A stretch of DNA of 64,000 nt, taken from Antedon mediterranea. Lineage: Eukaryota; Echinodermata; Crinoidea; Comatulida; Antedonidae. The stretch covers positions 6,335,001-6,399,000 of the forward strand of contig NC_092671.1 of the NCBI RefSeq assembly GCF_964355755.1, in the 5' to 3' direction. Position 1 is the first letter of the stretch. Every line of letters begins with the position of its first letter. A program made the position numbers and the translations under genes. Positions 26,701 to 38,640 of the stretch are shown one piece after another. Below the pieces are notes generated by a model that ran no database searches, was not told where the DNA came from, and worked only from the letters and a program-made list of their open reading frames with translations.

Positions 26701-29700
26701 TATTGTATTTTTGACATTTCATAATTTTCAAGTCACGTTGGCCTGCAGATGACCGTCAATGTGCAGCTTGAAACAAACTCAATTGATTTAAACTAGGCTT
26801 ACATTAACTTTCTACTATGTTACCACAGGCAAATATTATGCTTAACACTTTTGGTGTACGCATAAACAAAAATTTAAATGAGTGAATGAGACGATTTATT
26901 AGTGATCAATTTATAGATTCATAATTTGTTTTTGTGTATGTATTTACAGTGACGTCACTGGTATTTTTAAAATCATTATTAGATTAGTGAGTTACTTGGT
27001 AGTGACCAGTCATTCAAGTCAGTTGCCTTGATTGCGTGTACGTAAGTAATAACTATACAACTTTTAAAGGCAATCCTTAAAGATGTATGTGAACATGAAA
27101 ATGAAGATTAATAGCCTAAAATCAGCCTTTAAATAGACCATTTTGCAGTTTAAAAATATTTCACTTATAAAAGCAAATGGTTAATTTTAACCAAAAAACC
27201 ATTGCATAACAGAAAATTTAAATATGTTTTACTTTAAATTTAGGTAAATCATTTTTGTTTCGATTTTTGGTAAAGTGAATTGGAAAAAAAAATGTTTTAG
27301 GGGGACAATATATATCTTTAAGGGGAAAATTACTTATTATCGATTTTATCATAATTATACTTTATAATTATATTTAACATTTTTTAAACGTTACCTACTT
27401 GAACAGTGGAAGAAAGTGAACTTATGGCGTACGACATTTGTTCTGTTTTAGACAAGAAGATCTTGTAATGTATTTACAGCTGAGGTACTCTATTACATTA
27501 GACTATGAACACCAGAAAAGGGTTATCAAAACAATGTATAATGCAGTAGAGTTAGACGGCTATCTTGGTCAACTCAACGTCTTCCACCTGTACGTACAGA
27601 ACACCCGAGGTAAGCCTACTGTGTAGTACTTCTAATATTTATTCCTTTAAATTTAAGTTTAGAAAACATTTGTTATTGTACTTTTTTAAATGTACGGTGT
27701 TTTTTTGTTTTTATTGTTTTTTTTAAATTATAGTGTTTAAATTTAAAGTGTTTAATTTAGTATAATAGATAATAGATGTTATATAGTTTATCATTTAAAT
27801 TGGAGGTTCTTTGGTATAAAACATCATCGTGATACGTTTAGCACGATAAGGAGAAATTGTTCATTTAGGATTCAATCTCCTTAATTTAATCTAATAATAA
27901 TGTTATTATGTACAAGATTTGGTTTAACTAGAATAGGCCTAATTACTTTTCTTCACCGTTCTCTCACGAGATCATGTGGGGTGATTAAGCTGATATTTGA
28001 TACGATCACGTTCACATAATAGCTGGTTTGATCAAGAAGTCGGTAAAAACATAATGAATGGTAAAGCAATTCAGCCATTACAAAATAATGATCACGCGTG
28101 CGCGCGCATACAAACGCATTGTGATACGTACCAGTTTTTCTGATCTAAGTTATCATTGAATATCTTTATATTACAGGATTTTATATACGTATTGATGACG
28201 TCTGTGACTTTGAAGGATGTCAGAGTGGAATTACGTGTGTCCCTACAGAAAATCAGTGTACTTGGAATTGTTCGTTAAACATCGGATACTGTCCTGAGAA
28301 TTCACAGTGTATTGATAAACAGACGAATGGCTTTATATGCAGGTATTTTGTTTCATTATGTCATTATGTGTTGCCGAGTAGCCGAGTGGTTAGGACACTT
28401 TACAGTCCACTCAAATGTCATGTAAATGGTTGAGGCTTAGTACAATGAGCCCCTACGTTCAGAATGAACATGGGACTCTTTACCTTTATGTCATCATAGA
28501 GGTAGACTACTATATGTTTGGTGTCCAATCCATGACACTACGATATCATCAACGACCATGGTGATAATGTAGATTGTTAAATATATAATAATACATTTAT
28601 TTTTGTTTTAGATGTGACCACGATACGAAACATAGTAGATGTGAGAATACGACTCAACCTATACCAACATCTGTCGGTACGTTAACATTTACAAATTGAA
28701 TGTATAAGTATCATTATCGTAAATGAAATATCTTGAGAAAAAGATCAGGTAAATTATGTACGAGTAGGCCTATTTACTAAACAAGCTATGCGCTAAGTCA
28801 ACCCATTAAAAAAATGGCCTACATTGTTTTATGTGAATGCTGTTTGCAATTGTATTTAAATTATTCTCTCAGAATCTCCATGGACAAAAATAATATTCAG
28901 TGTTACAGGGAGTGTATTACTGTGTGTTTTAGTCGTGTGTATTACGGTAAGAGTGCTACAAATCTACTACAAAAAACAGACAGGGATGTGTAGTGGGTGA
29001 GTAAAATTAACATTTGAAATGCTAGTAACCCTCTAACCTTGACATCTGTAGGCTACTAGAGGCCAGAGTAATATCAATACTTTCGAAACAAGTAGGCGTA
29101 CAACAAGAACAATTAAAATGCATTAAAACATTAGCATTGGCGTTCCCTGTTATAAAAAAAAAAAAAAAAATTTAATTTCTATAGAGGGCAGCATATATCC
29201 GGTTTAATTTTCCTTGCATCTTGATTGGTAATTTTGTTCCATTGTGACGGAAAAAGTCCTAAATGTTGTGTAAAAAATAATTACAAATCGCTTTGAATTT
29301 CTTAATTTAAAAAAAAACATGAATATTGTGCTGAATATAGTGATATATTCAACACAACTCTAAAATGTATATAGGAATGTTTTTTTTTATTTTGTATCTA
29401 TTATGTTGTGTTTATTGTTTTATGTTTTTTATGTAAAAGGGTCCTGCGAAAACAGAAGTGTAAACTTCTCTATGCAGGATCCTTGCCATCATTTATGCTA
29501 TGAAACTGTATTTATAAACGATGAGTAAATAAATGTGAATTGAATTGAATTGAATATATTTTAACGTAAAATAAAGATCATTTGATCTACATTTTTGTGC
29601 TCATTTTTCAACTTTCAGAAATCACGAACGAGTCATTGACTTCCAAAACAATTGTATAGCAACGACTGCTGCTAGTGAGACGGTAGGCGTTGATATATCC

Positions 29701-29844
29701 TGCAATCACGGAGAGTTTCAGTACCTTCTTCCAATGGAGTCAGACGTTGCAACGTTGCTTCCTACCAGCAGAAACTCTTTAACATGCGAAAATGGAGAAA
29801 TCAATAACGCTTTTCTACTTGTGGACAATCATGAACATTTTTGA
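23771..29844 (+). CDS. SEA / EGF-like single-pass membrane protein, paralogue of the upstream Reeler-SEA gene
   Basis: Nine exons with consistent phases were assembled: 23771-23903, 25786-25932, 26578-26669, 26829-26881, 27452-27609, 28177-28342, 28612-28676, 28873-28996 and 29619-29844. They total 1164 nt (387 residues). The small 53-nt exon at 26829 was placed by the required phases (0 in, 2 out) and by comparison with the neighbouring gene. It is the least certain exon. A hydrophobic stretch (YYIAVVLFLDIIL, about 27-39) would serve as signal peptide or anchor. A SEA-like domain covers about 94-194 and has no G-S-V-V-type cleavage motif. A 10-cysteine EGF-like region with a proper C-x-C ending (CRCDHD) covers about 195-260. 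A TM helix (about 278-301) and an 86-residue tail follow. Neither a Reeler nor a mucin exon is present. Probably a cell-surface protein; ligand unknown. Confidence 0.78.
24318..24402. repeat. Dispersed repeat, copy 2
   Basis: Diverged copy of the repeat at 1505-1614, in the first intron of the SEA/EGF gene. Confidence 0.5.
25420..25578. mobile_element. TWA-duplicating MITE, copy 4
   Basis: Both termini are present (AGCTTTGTCTACACTATCAA and GTGTAGACAGAGCT) with the internal gtgatgtgcc / gggcacatcac pair. TTA flanks the left end only. Confidence 0.7.
26204..26437. mobile_element. MITE copy 5 inside a longer palindrome
   Basis: The family element spans 26232-26409. It sits exactly between two further inverted arms: 26204-26230 (ataacgtaaattcgatatt...) and 26411-26437 (its reverse complement with one mismatch). 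The result is a nested palindrome of about 234 bp in an intron of the SEA/EGF gene. Confidence 0.7.
28371..28600 (+). mobile_element. tRNA-derived SINE fragment
   Basis: It begins gttgccgagtagccgagtgg, with an A-box TAGCCGAGTGG (28379-28389) like tRNA-Leu/Ser. The B-box region is degenerate. In an intron of the SEA/EGF gene. Confidence 0.5.
29385..29556 (+). mobile_element. LINE 3' UTR fragment with hairpin and (GAATT)n tail
   Basis: It contains the stem gggtcctgcg / tgcaggatcc and ends in aattgaattgaattgaat. It resembles the 3' UTR of the minus-strand LINE remnant at 7015-7400. It is in the last intron of the SEA/EGF gene. Confidence 0.5.
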
Positions 29845-30862
29845 CGTTGTGGTCACATGACGTGAATATTCCACTATTGAATATCCTCCTTGGGGGTAGC
29901 TTTGCGACGAACGATGACCTGAGAATTATGTTATATTAATTCATATTGCGCATGCGTGGAAGTTTGAACGTTGTTCCCCACTCTATTCCTGAACACATTG
30001 TTTTGTTTCTAGGTCGATTTTTAAGTTAGCAATATTTAAGATTGGTTATCTAATTTAAGGTTTGAAAAGAAATTTAGTTACATTAGTAACTTTCATGCTT
30101 TAGAGAATTGATGACTTTCGTCAAATTTAATACTAAATAATAAGTCATAGATTTTATGTATATGTATAAACGATTAAATAGTGAATTAAAAGAGATGTGA
30201 CAATTGAGGGATATATACTTTTTCCTCAGCTTGATATAATTTAGTTTATAGACTGACGGAATAAAAGAAAAGTAGGGTGTTTTATAAATTATATTTATTT
30301 TATTATGAACGTGTACTATATAGTAATAAAGAATCATTACAAATCGAATGCAATTACCTTTTTATTTTTGTATGTTTATAAGTTCCATCGAATTATAGAT
30401 AGGCGTTTCCAAATGTGTTTGGGTTGGGTTCATAACTTTTGAAAAAAGCAATACAATTGTGTTTAGCATTTCATTTTGCAGTTTTAAACGAATATGAATT
30501 TATAACAACATAATCGAACATTACACTAATGAAATAGACGTAATATAAATTTATATAATAATATAATAGGAGTAAGGATGTGTGTAAGTTGTAATTCTAT
30601 ATCGTATAGTGGTACCTTTTTGTTTTACTACTGTACATGGTATTGGCCGTTGGCCTCGTGTTAAGCTCATATCATTATATATTTATTTATTTTATCAACA
30701 TCTACTACAATCTATACTGATGTTAAGTTACAGCCATTGTACATATAATACGAAGTGAGTAAAAGAAGCCACACTTTCAATTCGCTAAATGAATAGACGA
30801 TAATTAAATGGTGACGTATTTAGCATCTTCTCTAATAATATACGGCTTCGTCGTTATCACAG
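29845..30862. other. Intergenic spacer between SEA/EGF and NIT-GC genes
   Basis: AT-rich with no repeats or coding exons recognised. AATAAA hexamers at 30260-30265 and 30325-30330 are candidate polyadenylation signals for the SEA/EGF gene. Confidence 0.45.
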
Positions 30863-30870
30863 TATAAAAT
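30863..30870 (+). promoter_or_regulatory. Candidate TATA box of the NIT-guanylate cyclase gene
   Basis: TATAAAAT lies 42 bp before the ATG at 30905, which would leave a 5' leader of only about a dozen bases. The sequence just before the ATG (ttatttcattatcag) could instead be a 3' splice site of a 5' UTR intron, in which case this is not the promoter. Confidence 0.35.
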
Positions 30871-30904
30871 AGAGAAACTGATTACTTTTTATTTCATTAT
30901 CAGC

Positions 30905-33900
30905 ATGGCAGTCGCAGACTTGGAATCGATATCGTAAGTTACAGTAGATTATTTTTACATATCATAAAACATAATATTTTTAATTCTATAACATTTTGAA
31001 AGTAGGCCTCCCTACTAATAATTGACGTAAATGAATTCCATCAGTAACCTATAGATAATTTTGTGTTGATCAATATTTTACTTAAAAAGCTGATTTACTT
31101 TTTAATATTATGTAACTTATTATACTTTTTAAACTAGTAATATTATATAATAATAAGGTTTTGGCATTTCAGGCATACCATCCCATCCCGAACCACAAGT
31201 TTTGAGTCAATACCTGAGGTAATTATTTAGTTGTAACATTGTAACGATTTTTATTTTAAACCTTTTCTAAGATAATGAACAAATTAAGAAACAATATAAA
31301 TAATTAGGTGATGATATATTATTATTTTTCGAAAGTATTTAGTGTATTTAATATTGATTCTCTCTCATTTTATGTTGTTTAAATGCATGACGAAATCAAA
31401 TTTTGATATAAAGTTTGCGGTACACCACGTAGTTCTAAAAAACTGTTGAGTTTCTCTCTCTTTCTCATTTCATGTTTCTCTCTCCCCCTCCTTTTATGTT
31501 TCTCTCTCTTTCTAATTTTATGTTTAAAACAAATCTTGATTAGATTATTTAAACAATTTTAAATAATGTATTAATTGTAGGTTGTTGGTACGATTGAGGG
31601 AAGATGTGACGGAGCAGCGCCTCTAACACCGAGTGGTAAAAAGAAACACATGGTTAAAATGCTTACTCTTATTCTGCTACCAATCATTGTACTGACAACG
31701 TTAGCTATCGCAGATTTCATTACAACTGTTCGACACAGTATGGACGCTACAGAAACATACAGAAACGTTCGTTTAAGTCAACAGGTAAATACAATTCTTT
31801 TATTATTTAAAATGCATTTAACTATTTTTGAAATATCTAAAACTATATTGTGCACTAAAAAATAAATAAATAGCCTAAAGAACAGTTTTAATATTAAAGG
31901 TAAGTGAAATTTAGATTTTGTATTACAGTATGTGCTGACGGAAAAAAGAGAATGTTTTATAATAATGGTAAAACACTACACTAATGATGTATGAATAATA
32001 CCGTAATGAATGTTGAACAAGGCCATATGCATGGCTGCAGTCGCGTGCTCAAGTTAGTGCTTACCAACCGACCGACCAACCGACCGACCGACATAGTGAG
32101 CTGTAGAGTCGCTAAAAATCCACTAAAAAGAAAAATTAACGCCCAATAAAGAAATCATTTAATTCAGTCATGTATACGTTAATTAATTAAAATGTTATGG
32201 AAAAAATAATATGTTTATATGTTTTATGGAAAAACATTAGGTCTATTTTTATAAGAAGCATGTCACAAAATGTAATGTGGTACTGACTTTCTTGATGTAA
32301 GAGTTAAGCCTATACTGATAATCTACCAGTTTGTTATATGAAGTCATCTAAAGCTCTGTCTACACTATCAAACTAGTTTGACAAAAAGTGCCCAAATGTG
32401 GTATTGATATGCCCACATATGGTAGTGATATCACATCATCATGTCCATATATGGGCACATCACATTTTATTGGTCACATAAAGTTTGATAGTGTAGACAG
32501 AGCTTAACGCTACTGTTTCTTGTGTAGATTGGTTCCCTTGTGCATAGTTTGCAACGAGAGCGTGACATGACTGCCCTCTACATCAGTTCACTATTGGGTG
32601 AAAACGGACCGGAACGAAAGACTTTTCTGATCAACACCTATCCAACAACAGACGAAGTTCTGCAGAGTATTGATGACTGGCCAGTGGAAGGAACAACGGC
32701 ACACCAGAAGTTTCATAATAAAGATGCTTTCATAAATTACCTTTTTAAATATCGCCTCACCCTGGAAAACCACAACATTACAATTTACGACGTAATCCAC
32801 TTCTACACAGACACGATTCAGATTTTCATTAATTGGCTTTCTCAAAGTGTTCGAAGATCTGGAGGACAAGGTATTTGGGAAACGCTGGTTGCCTTTCAGT
32901 TTGTGATTGTTGGTATGGAGCAAATCGGCATTGAAAGAACATTAGGTGCCGTCTTCTTTACAAAAGGTGGCTTTGACCAAAGAGACTATCTTTGGTATAT
33001 GAAAAAACGACAAGTCGGAGAAAGTTGTATAGGAACGTCTAAAATATACTCGCCCCTTGTAACTTCTATCTTAGATGAAAAACTGTCTTGGGTCGTCTAT
33101 GATTTTCAGACAGCAATATCGAAGATGAGAAAAGAAGTTGCACAAAATAACATCAACAGACTTCCATCTTGGCAGGAGGGGACTTGGTGGTTTGAAAACA
33201 TGACTATGTACATCGACACGTTGAATGAGATCCAAAGCGCAATGGCGGTGATTATTCTTTCAAGACTTGATGCGGCAGTGGAAACCGATCGAGCAGATCT
33301 TGCAATGAGCATCGGAATTTTGGTCGTTGTAATTAGTATTGGTATCGTTATAGTGAAATCAGTCGAAATTCTAACAGCCTCATGTCAAGGTTATACGCTT
33401 AAACTTGCCGAACAAACGCATTCTCTAAACCAGGAACGCAAACGTACAGATACGCTGCTGAACCAATTGCTGCCTAAATCTGTTGTGAAAAGTCTGAAAT
33501 GTAATCAAAATGCCATGCCTGAAGCTTTTAGTATGGCGACCATTTTGTTTTCAGACATCGTGGAATTCACTCGGATTTGTTCCGGAAGCACTCCCATTCA
33601 AGTCGTGGACATGTTGAATACTGTCTACACAGTATTTGATAGATTTATTGGAAAGTATGATGTTTACAAAGTTGAGACCATCGGTGATGCCTACATGATT
33701 GTATCGGGTAAATATCTTATCCGTAGTAAATTATTAGCATCCATCTTTGCACCTCTAATTGGATGTCACCTCTTTTCTCATATATTACTTTTTTGCATTA
33801 TATTTTCAGGAGTACCAAAGCGAAATGGAAATAAACATGGACGTGAGATTGCACTGATTGCGTTAGATCTGCTACAAAGTGTAAAAAGCGTTGTGATACC

Positions 33901-35735
33901 ACATAAACGCGGTGTCGCTATGACTGTTCGAATCGGTATACATTCAGGTATAGATGTTTGAATTATTATACACAAGAATGGGGAGAATATTTTCAGGAGT
34001 TGAAAAAATGGCTGTCCTATTTTAACTTGGCTTGTAAGACAGTCTGAATGAAATGTGCTTCCTATTTAATAGAATCACTGAATATAATTGTTTTATAACT
34101 CTGTAATTCTCAGTGTAATACTTTTTTGTAATGTTTGTTTTTATGGTAATACAATGCAAAAAGATAAAATTAAACTTAATCGAATAGGAAATAGAGCAAT
34201 TAGACTAGTAGGAGAGCACTTACCTGATGTTGAATCCTTGTATAAAGAAAATGTGTTAAAAAAAGTAAAAAGTATCATTGATGATGAAACACATCCTCTT
34301 CACAAACAATTTGCTCTCATTAATTCTGGCATAAGACTACGTGCACTTAATACCAAAACAAAACGGTTTAGGTGCTCGTTTGTACCAGGGAAGAGTTAGT
34401 AATTTAACTCTTCCCTGGTTTGTACCTAATGCTATACACTTATATAACTCCAGAGTACAAAGGTAAAATGTAACCGATAATTTTTATCTAATTTTAACAA
34501 TTTTTAGCCTCTTAACTTTTTGTGTGTTTTTTTGTAAATTGTATTTTATATTTTTGTATTTTGCCAGTTTTTAAATCACATTTCTGTTTTTTAAATGGAC
34601 AATAAAGTATATATGACTATGACTATATGATGACTATGACTATAATCTTTACCGTCCAATATAACTAATACTGAACGGCACGTGATCCAAAATTAACCAA
34701 TCAAGTATACACTCAGTTGTGTTAGAATAATATTTATAGATAATATAGATAATATAAAAATAATGTTGATTTCATGTGTGTACGGTACAATATTTAATAT
34801 CAAGAATGACAATACTATACTCTGCTGTATTTTTTAAGGTCCGGTCGTTGCTGGTATTGTTGGTTCTAAGATGCCCAGATATTGTTTGTTTGGTGATACT
34901 GTAAACATGGCTTCCCGGATGGAATCCAATGGACTTCGTAAGTACAATAACTTCATTAAGCCTATGTAAAAAACGCTTAATTAACACACAATGATCAAGT
35001 ACTGTTAGTATTGAGATTTGTTAATTAAAAGATAGGAATACTACGCAACTACAAAATACAATAAACAGTGATTGGCTTGGATTTAATTAACATCGAGGTA
35101 AGCTGTAATGGTTTCTTTGAAATAGAAGATAAACTGATATTTATGATATAATATTGAATAAAATCATCTAGTTGCAAATGGTATTTTGTTTTTACTGTTA
35201 TATGCTAAATCAATAAAAACTTTATTCGATTATCTGGTTGGTAAGGACGTAATGGTTAGAATATTGATGAATTATTAATCAACTGAATAATGATTGTACT
35301 TTATTTGTAGCAAATCGTATTCAAGTCAGCGAAGCGACGCACAAAATACTTTCAAATGTCGGTGGGTTTTCAATGACAAAGAGAGGAGGTATTTTGATAA
35401 AGGTAAAAGTAAACATCATTTAGGCTACCATAATAATTAACTGAAACCTTTTCCGAGGTAGTCCAGATTTACGTTGAATTTACTTTATAAGTTGGAAACT
35501 TTTATTTCGTTCTGTTGAAAGTTTTTTGTTGGATTTTAATTTCTTTCATTAACAACGAAAACATTTTATTACAAAGAGTAACTTGATTTGTATTGTTAAT
35601 CTATTTTAGGGATGTGGTCTTGTTAAGACTTATTGGCTGCATGGGAAGCAACAAGATGAAGAGAGTCAAGGTGGAAAGTCTTCACAAGGCGAGTTAAATC
35701 TACCAGGACAGTGTGTAGATGATAACAATGTCTAG
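30905..35735 (+). CDS. NIT-domain transmembrane guanylate cyclase (NIT-GC)
   Basis: Eight exons, all in phase: 30905-30933, 31173-31218, 31581-31784, 32528-33707, 33810-33947, 34839-34937, 35311-35402 and 35610-35735. They total 1914 nt (637 residues). The order is a short cytoplasmic N-terminus, TM1 (about 52-72), an extracellular NIT-type helical domain (about 94-345, with the motif [14 protein letters not shown] and [18 protein letters not shown]), TM2 (about 350-375), a signalling helix ending LLPKSVV, and a class III cyclase domain (about 428-615). Metal-binding Asp residues are in FSDIVEFT (D436) and ETIGDAYM (D480). The GTP-type residues are Glu476 and the Cys of [11 protein letters not shown], so it should make cGMP. 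There is no kinase-homology domain, unlike peptide-receptor cyclases. NIT domains are known as nitrate/nitrite sensors in bacteria, and NIT-GCs act in nitric-oxide signalling in some marine larvae. The ligand here is inferred. Confidence 0.92.
31440..31530. repeat. Pyrimidine-rich short tandem repeat
   Basis: The unit tttctctctctttct plus ttatgt-type spacer is repeated two to three times, 50-140 bp before the TM1 exon of NIT-GC. Confidence 0.7.
32064..32092. repeat. (GACC/AACC)n microsatellite
   Basis: Run of accaaccgaccgaccaaccg units. Confidence 0.85.
32352..32504. mobile_element. TWA-duplicating MITE, copy 6, next to a 3' splice site
   Basis: Intact element with AGCTCTGTCTACACTATCAA ends and perfect TAA flanks. 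Its right end is 23 bp from the start of the large NIT-GC exon at 32528, so the branch-point region may lie partly in the element. Confidence 0.8.
34088..34640 (+). mobile_element. LINE 3' fragment in a NIT-GC intron
   Basis: The frame at 34088-34399 encodes [35 protein letters not shown] and RFRCSFVP, which fits the C-terminal end of CR1/L2-type reverse transcriptase ORFs. It ends in a (gactat)n microsatellite. Same strand as the host gene. Confidence 0.65.
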
Positions 35736-36029
35736 GCAAGTTTCTAAACCACTTTCCAGAAATTAAGCATCATCATCAACGTGTCTGCAATTTATTTTGT
35801 CCACTGGAAATAGACTTTTAAATCAAACTAACTGCAAGAAATATGTTTTATAAAGTTTTTCCTCTGTGTTATTGTTTAATTTACCTACATTAAAACACAC
35901 CTGGTTTTGTAGACTATTTTAGTCTTCAAAGGTAAGCGTTGTGATTCACTGGAACTGCCACTGATCATCAGATGCCTGTGTCATCATTTACCAAAGACAG
36001 TGGTTCCCAAATATTGCCAGAAAACATTA

Positions 36030-36035
36030 AATAAA
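36030..36035 (+). promoter_or_regulatory. Polyadenylation signal of the NIT-GC gene
   Basis: AATAAA occurs about 295 bp after the stop codon, the first canonical hexamer I see downstream. Confidence 0.45.
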
Positions 36036-36069
36036 TAGAATATATATGTTGATGAAGTATGCCTATTAT

Positions 36070-36384
36070 ATATATAATACCACATTTATATAGCGCCCTT
36101 TTCATGAGTAATCATGCTCAAAGGCGCTTTACAAGCATTATTACCCCAGTATTTTTTGGGATCAAATACGTATGGAAACATACTCCCATAATGCAGCCGG
36201 TAACCAGCGCAAAGTTGTGTCTAGATCTAACTGGGTACCCATTTATACACCTGGGTGGAGAGAGGCAACGTAAGTAAAGTATCTTGCCTACGGATACAAG
36301 CAATGCGGCGAGAGTTGGATTCGAACCTATTAATAGTATGAAGTTAATGCATACCTTAAGGCAACTATGTACTGACTATCCAGC
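36070..36384 (-). mobile_element. tRNA-derived SINE, near full length
   Basis: Read on the minus strand it starts with a degenerate A-box region (GGATAGTCAGTACATAG), has a perfect B-box GGTTCGAATCC at 36327-36317, and ends GTAAAGCGCCTTTGAGCATG...GGGCGCTATATAAAT. The tail matches the LINE 3' end at 16384-16460. Confidence 0.7.
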
Positions 36385-36899
36385 ATTCCAAACCCATAAT
36401 ACCAGTGTGTGGTAGGTACTTACATGATTGGTATAATAATTCTTTCGAGTGTATATCGTGGTGTCTTAATGTCAGTGATCTTTAGTGTTTCTTTGATTAT
36501 TAATTTTTAATTCGATAAGTTATTTTAATAAACAATAGGCAAAGTGTCTGTCGATACAGTATTATTTATATTTAGATTGAAAGGCATGACTGATGAAATA
36601 TGAAATATTGTACTATAGGTTTTTGAAGATGATAATTGATGCCATTGTAAATTATTTGGTATTTTTTGTAATTTGATGTGCATTTTATAGACCACACGTT
36701 ACGTAAAACAACAAATAAACACCTTTTAATTGTTTCCACTATAAAATAATGATAACCCAATACATGTTAACACTATTTGGTAATAATTAAATGTTAAATA
36801 AAAGTTTATATTTTTCCCAATTTCAGAAAATTCCTGTACTAAAATAGTAGGCCTACAGATTTTTTTTATCGACAATTGATGACTCTTTTATTTTTTTGA

Positions 36900-38640
36900 T
36901 ATAACTTGTTACTATATCAGAATTTGACTTGCGCAGACGAACATAATGTACACTGCGCATATTACCTCAATATATTAAAAAATATAGATATATTGGCCAT
37001 TTTTGAAAAAAATCCCTGTACAGGAAAATTTTCGAAAAATGACAAAATTTAGACCTTTTTATTTGTTCACAAAACTGGTTGCTATGACTCTATAAGATAA
37101 TGATAACGCAACATATGCGCATATATGGCAATATTAATGCATAATAATTAAATTTTAAAAAGTCGATACATTGGCCATTTTTAAAAAAAATCCCTGTACT
37201 ATAGTGCAGGGAAATTTGCAAAAAATGGCCGATTTCCGACCCTTTTATTTTTTGACATAAATGGTTACTATTGCATAATAAACATGCGCAGAGACGAATA
37301 ATGGGTTCTGCGCATGTCAATTGTGCTATAGTAACCACTTTTGACATAAATGGTTACTATTGCATAATAAACATGCGCAGAGGCGAATAATGGGTTCTGC
37401 GCATGTCAATTGTGCTATAGTAACCAGTTTTATCGAAAAATAAAAAGTTCGAAAATTTGCCATTTTTTGGAAAAAATCCCTGTACAGGGAAATTTGCGGA
37501 AAATGGCCGATTTTCAACCCTTTTATTTTTTGACATAAATGGTTACTATTGCATAATAAACATGCGCAGAGACGAATAATGGGTTCTGCGCATGTCAATT
37601 GTGCTATGGTAACCAGGGGCGGATTGCTATAAGCGGTCTATAAGGTCTTAGCGCTTAGCCGGCTATAATTCGTGACGTAGCAAGTAGTCTTATATTATAG
37701 ACCATTGCTATACCGCGGTCTAACCTGTAAACGGTCTTTAAAATTAAAGCCTACTCGAAGGAGTCTTAAAACAGTCTTAAACCTCTCTTTTTGTTGCTTT
37801 TACGTATTATTTATCGTCAAAGATAACCAATTGAACGAGTTTTAAGTGTTAAATCAAATAATAACGGTGATTTTATTCTTATAGGCCTAGAATAGATTTT
37901 CTCGTGTATAAATGTACGTACTGTTATGATTTGTGAATTGAACAAGCGTGACGAACATTACCTTATTTGGTATTCTACGCGCAAAGTACGCCCTCAATTT
38001 GTTACTTTACGTGGTCTTATTTAAGACTGTTTTATAGCAATGGTCTATCAAGACCGTCTATCTGATAAAGCCGGCTTTAATCGGGGAGTTAAGACCATCA
38101 GTTAAGACTGTTTTATAGCAATCCACCCCAGTTTTGACATAAATGGTTACTATTGCATAATAAACATGCGCAAAGACGAATAATGGGTTCTGCGCATGTC
38201 AATTGTGCTATGGTAACCAGTTTTGACATAAATGGTTACTATAGTATAATAAACATGCGCAGAGTCGACTAATATAATGGGTTCTGCGCATGTCAATTGT
38301 GACCAGTTTTATCGAAAAATAAAAAGGTCGAAAATTTGCCAATTTTTGAAAAATCCCTGTACTTGAAAAATCCCTGTACTATAGTACATGGAAATTTGCG
38401 GAAAATGGCCGATTTTCGACCCTTTTATTTTTTGACATAAATGGTTACTATTGCGTAATAAACATGCGCAGAGGTTAATAATGGGTTCTGCGCATGTCAA
38501 TTGTGCTATAGTAACCACTTTTGACATAAATGGTTACTATTGCATAATAAACATGCGCAGAGACGAATAATGGGTTCTGCGCATGTCAATTGTGCTATGG
38601 TAACCACTTTTGACATAAATATATAAATATGTGTTATACA
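36900..38640. repeat. Array of foldback units (~89 bp) with longer ~200-bp spacers
   Basis: At least seven copies of a unit starting gacataaatggttactattg and ending gtgctatagtaacca. Each unit is self-complementary (TGGTTACTAT...CATGCGCAGA against TCTGCGCATG...ATAGTAACCA). Spacers carry aaaatccctgtac and tttgcggaaaatggccgatt. Related spacer fragments recur at about 39440-39540 and 39670-39740. Confidence 0.85.
37613..38127. mobile_element. TIR element (~515 bp) inserted in the foldback array
   Basis: It starts gggcggattgctataa and ends ttatagcaatccaccc, a near-perfect inverted pair, with CAG on both sides. Without it, the flanks rejoin as gtaaccagttttgacata, the exact junction found between other array units. 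This defines the insertion precisely. Confidence 0.78.

Noticed and set aside
27406-27451. Alternative acceptor (gaacag) for the third SEA exon of the SEA/EGF gene
   Set aside because: It brings a TGA or TAG in frame; the acceptor at 27450-27451 gives the phase needed by both neighbours.
28371-28450. Possible functional tRNA gene
   Set aside because: The A-box is good but no cloverleaf with a proper acceptor stem or B-box can be formed; it fits a SINE head.
37090-38527. Several minus-strand ORFs sharing VVTIAQLTCAEPIIRLCACL
   Set aside because: They are produced by the foldback repeat units read through in one frame, with no start context, splice sites or protein-family match.
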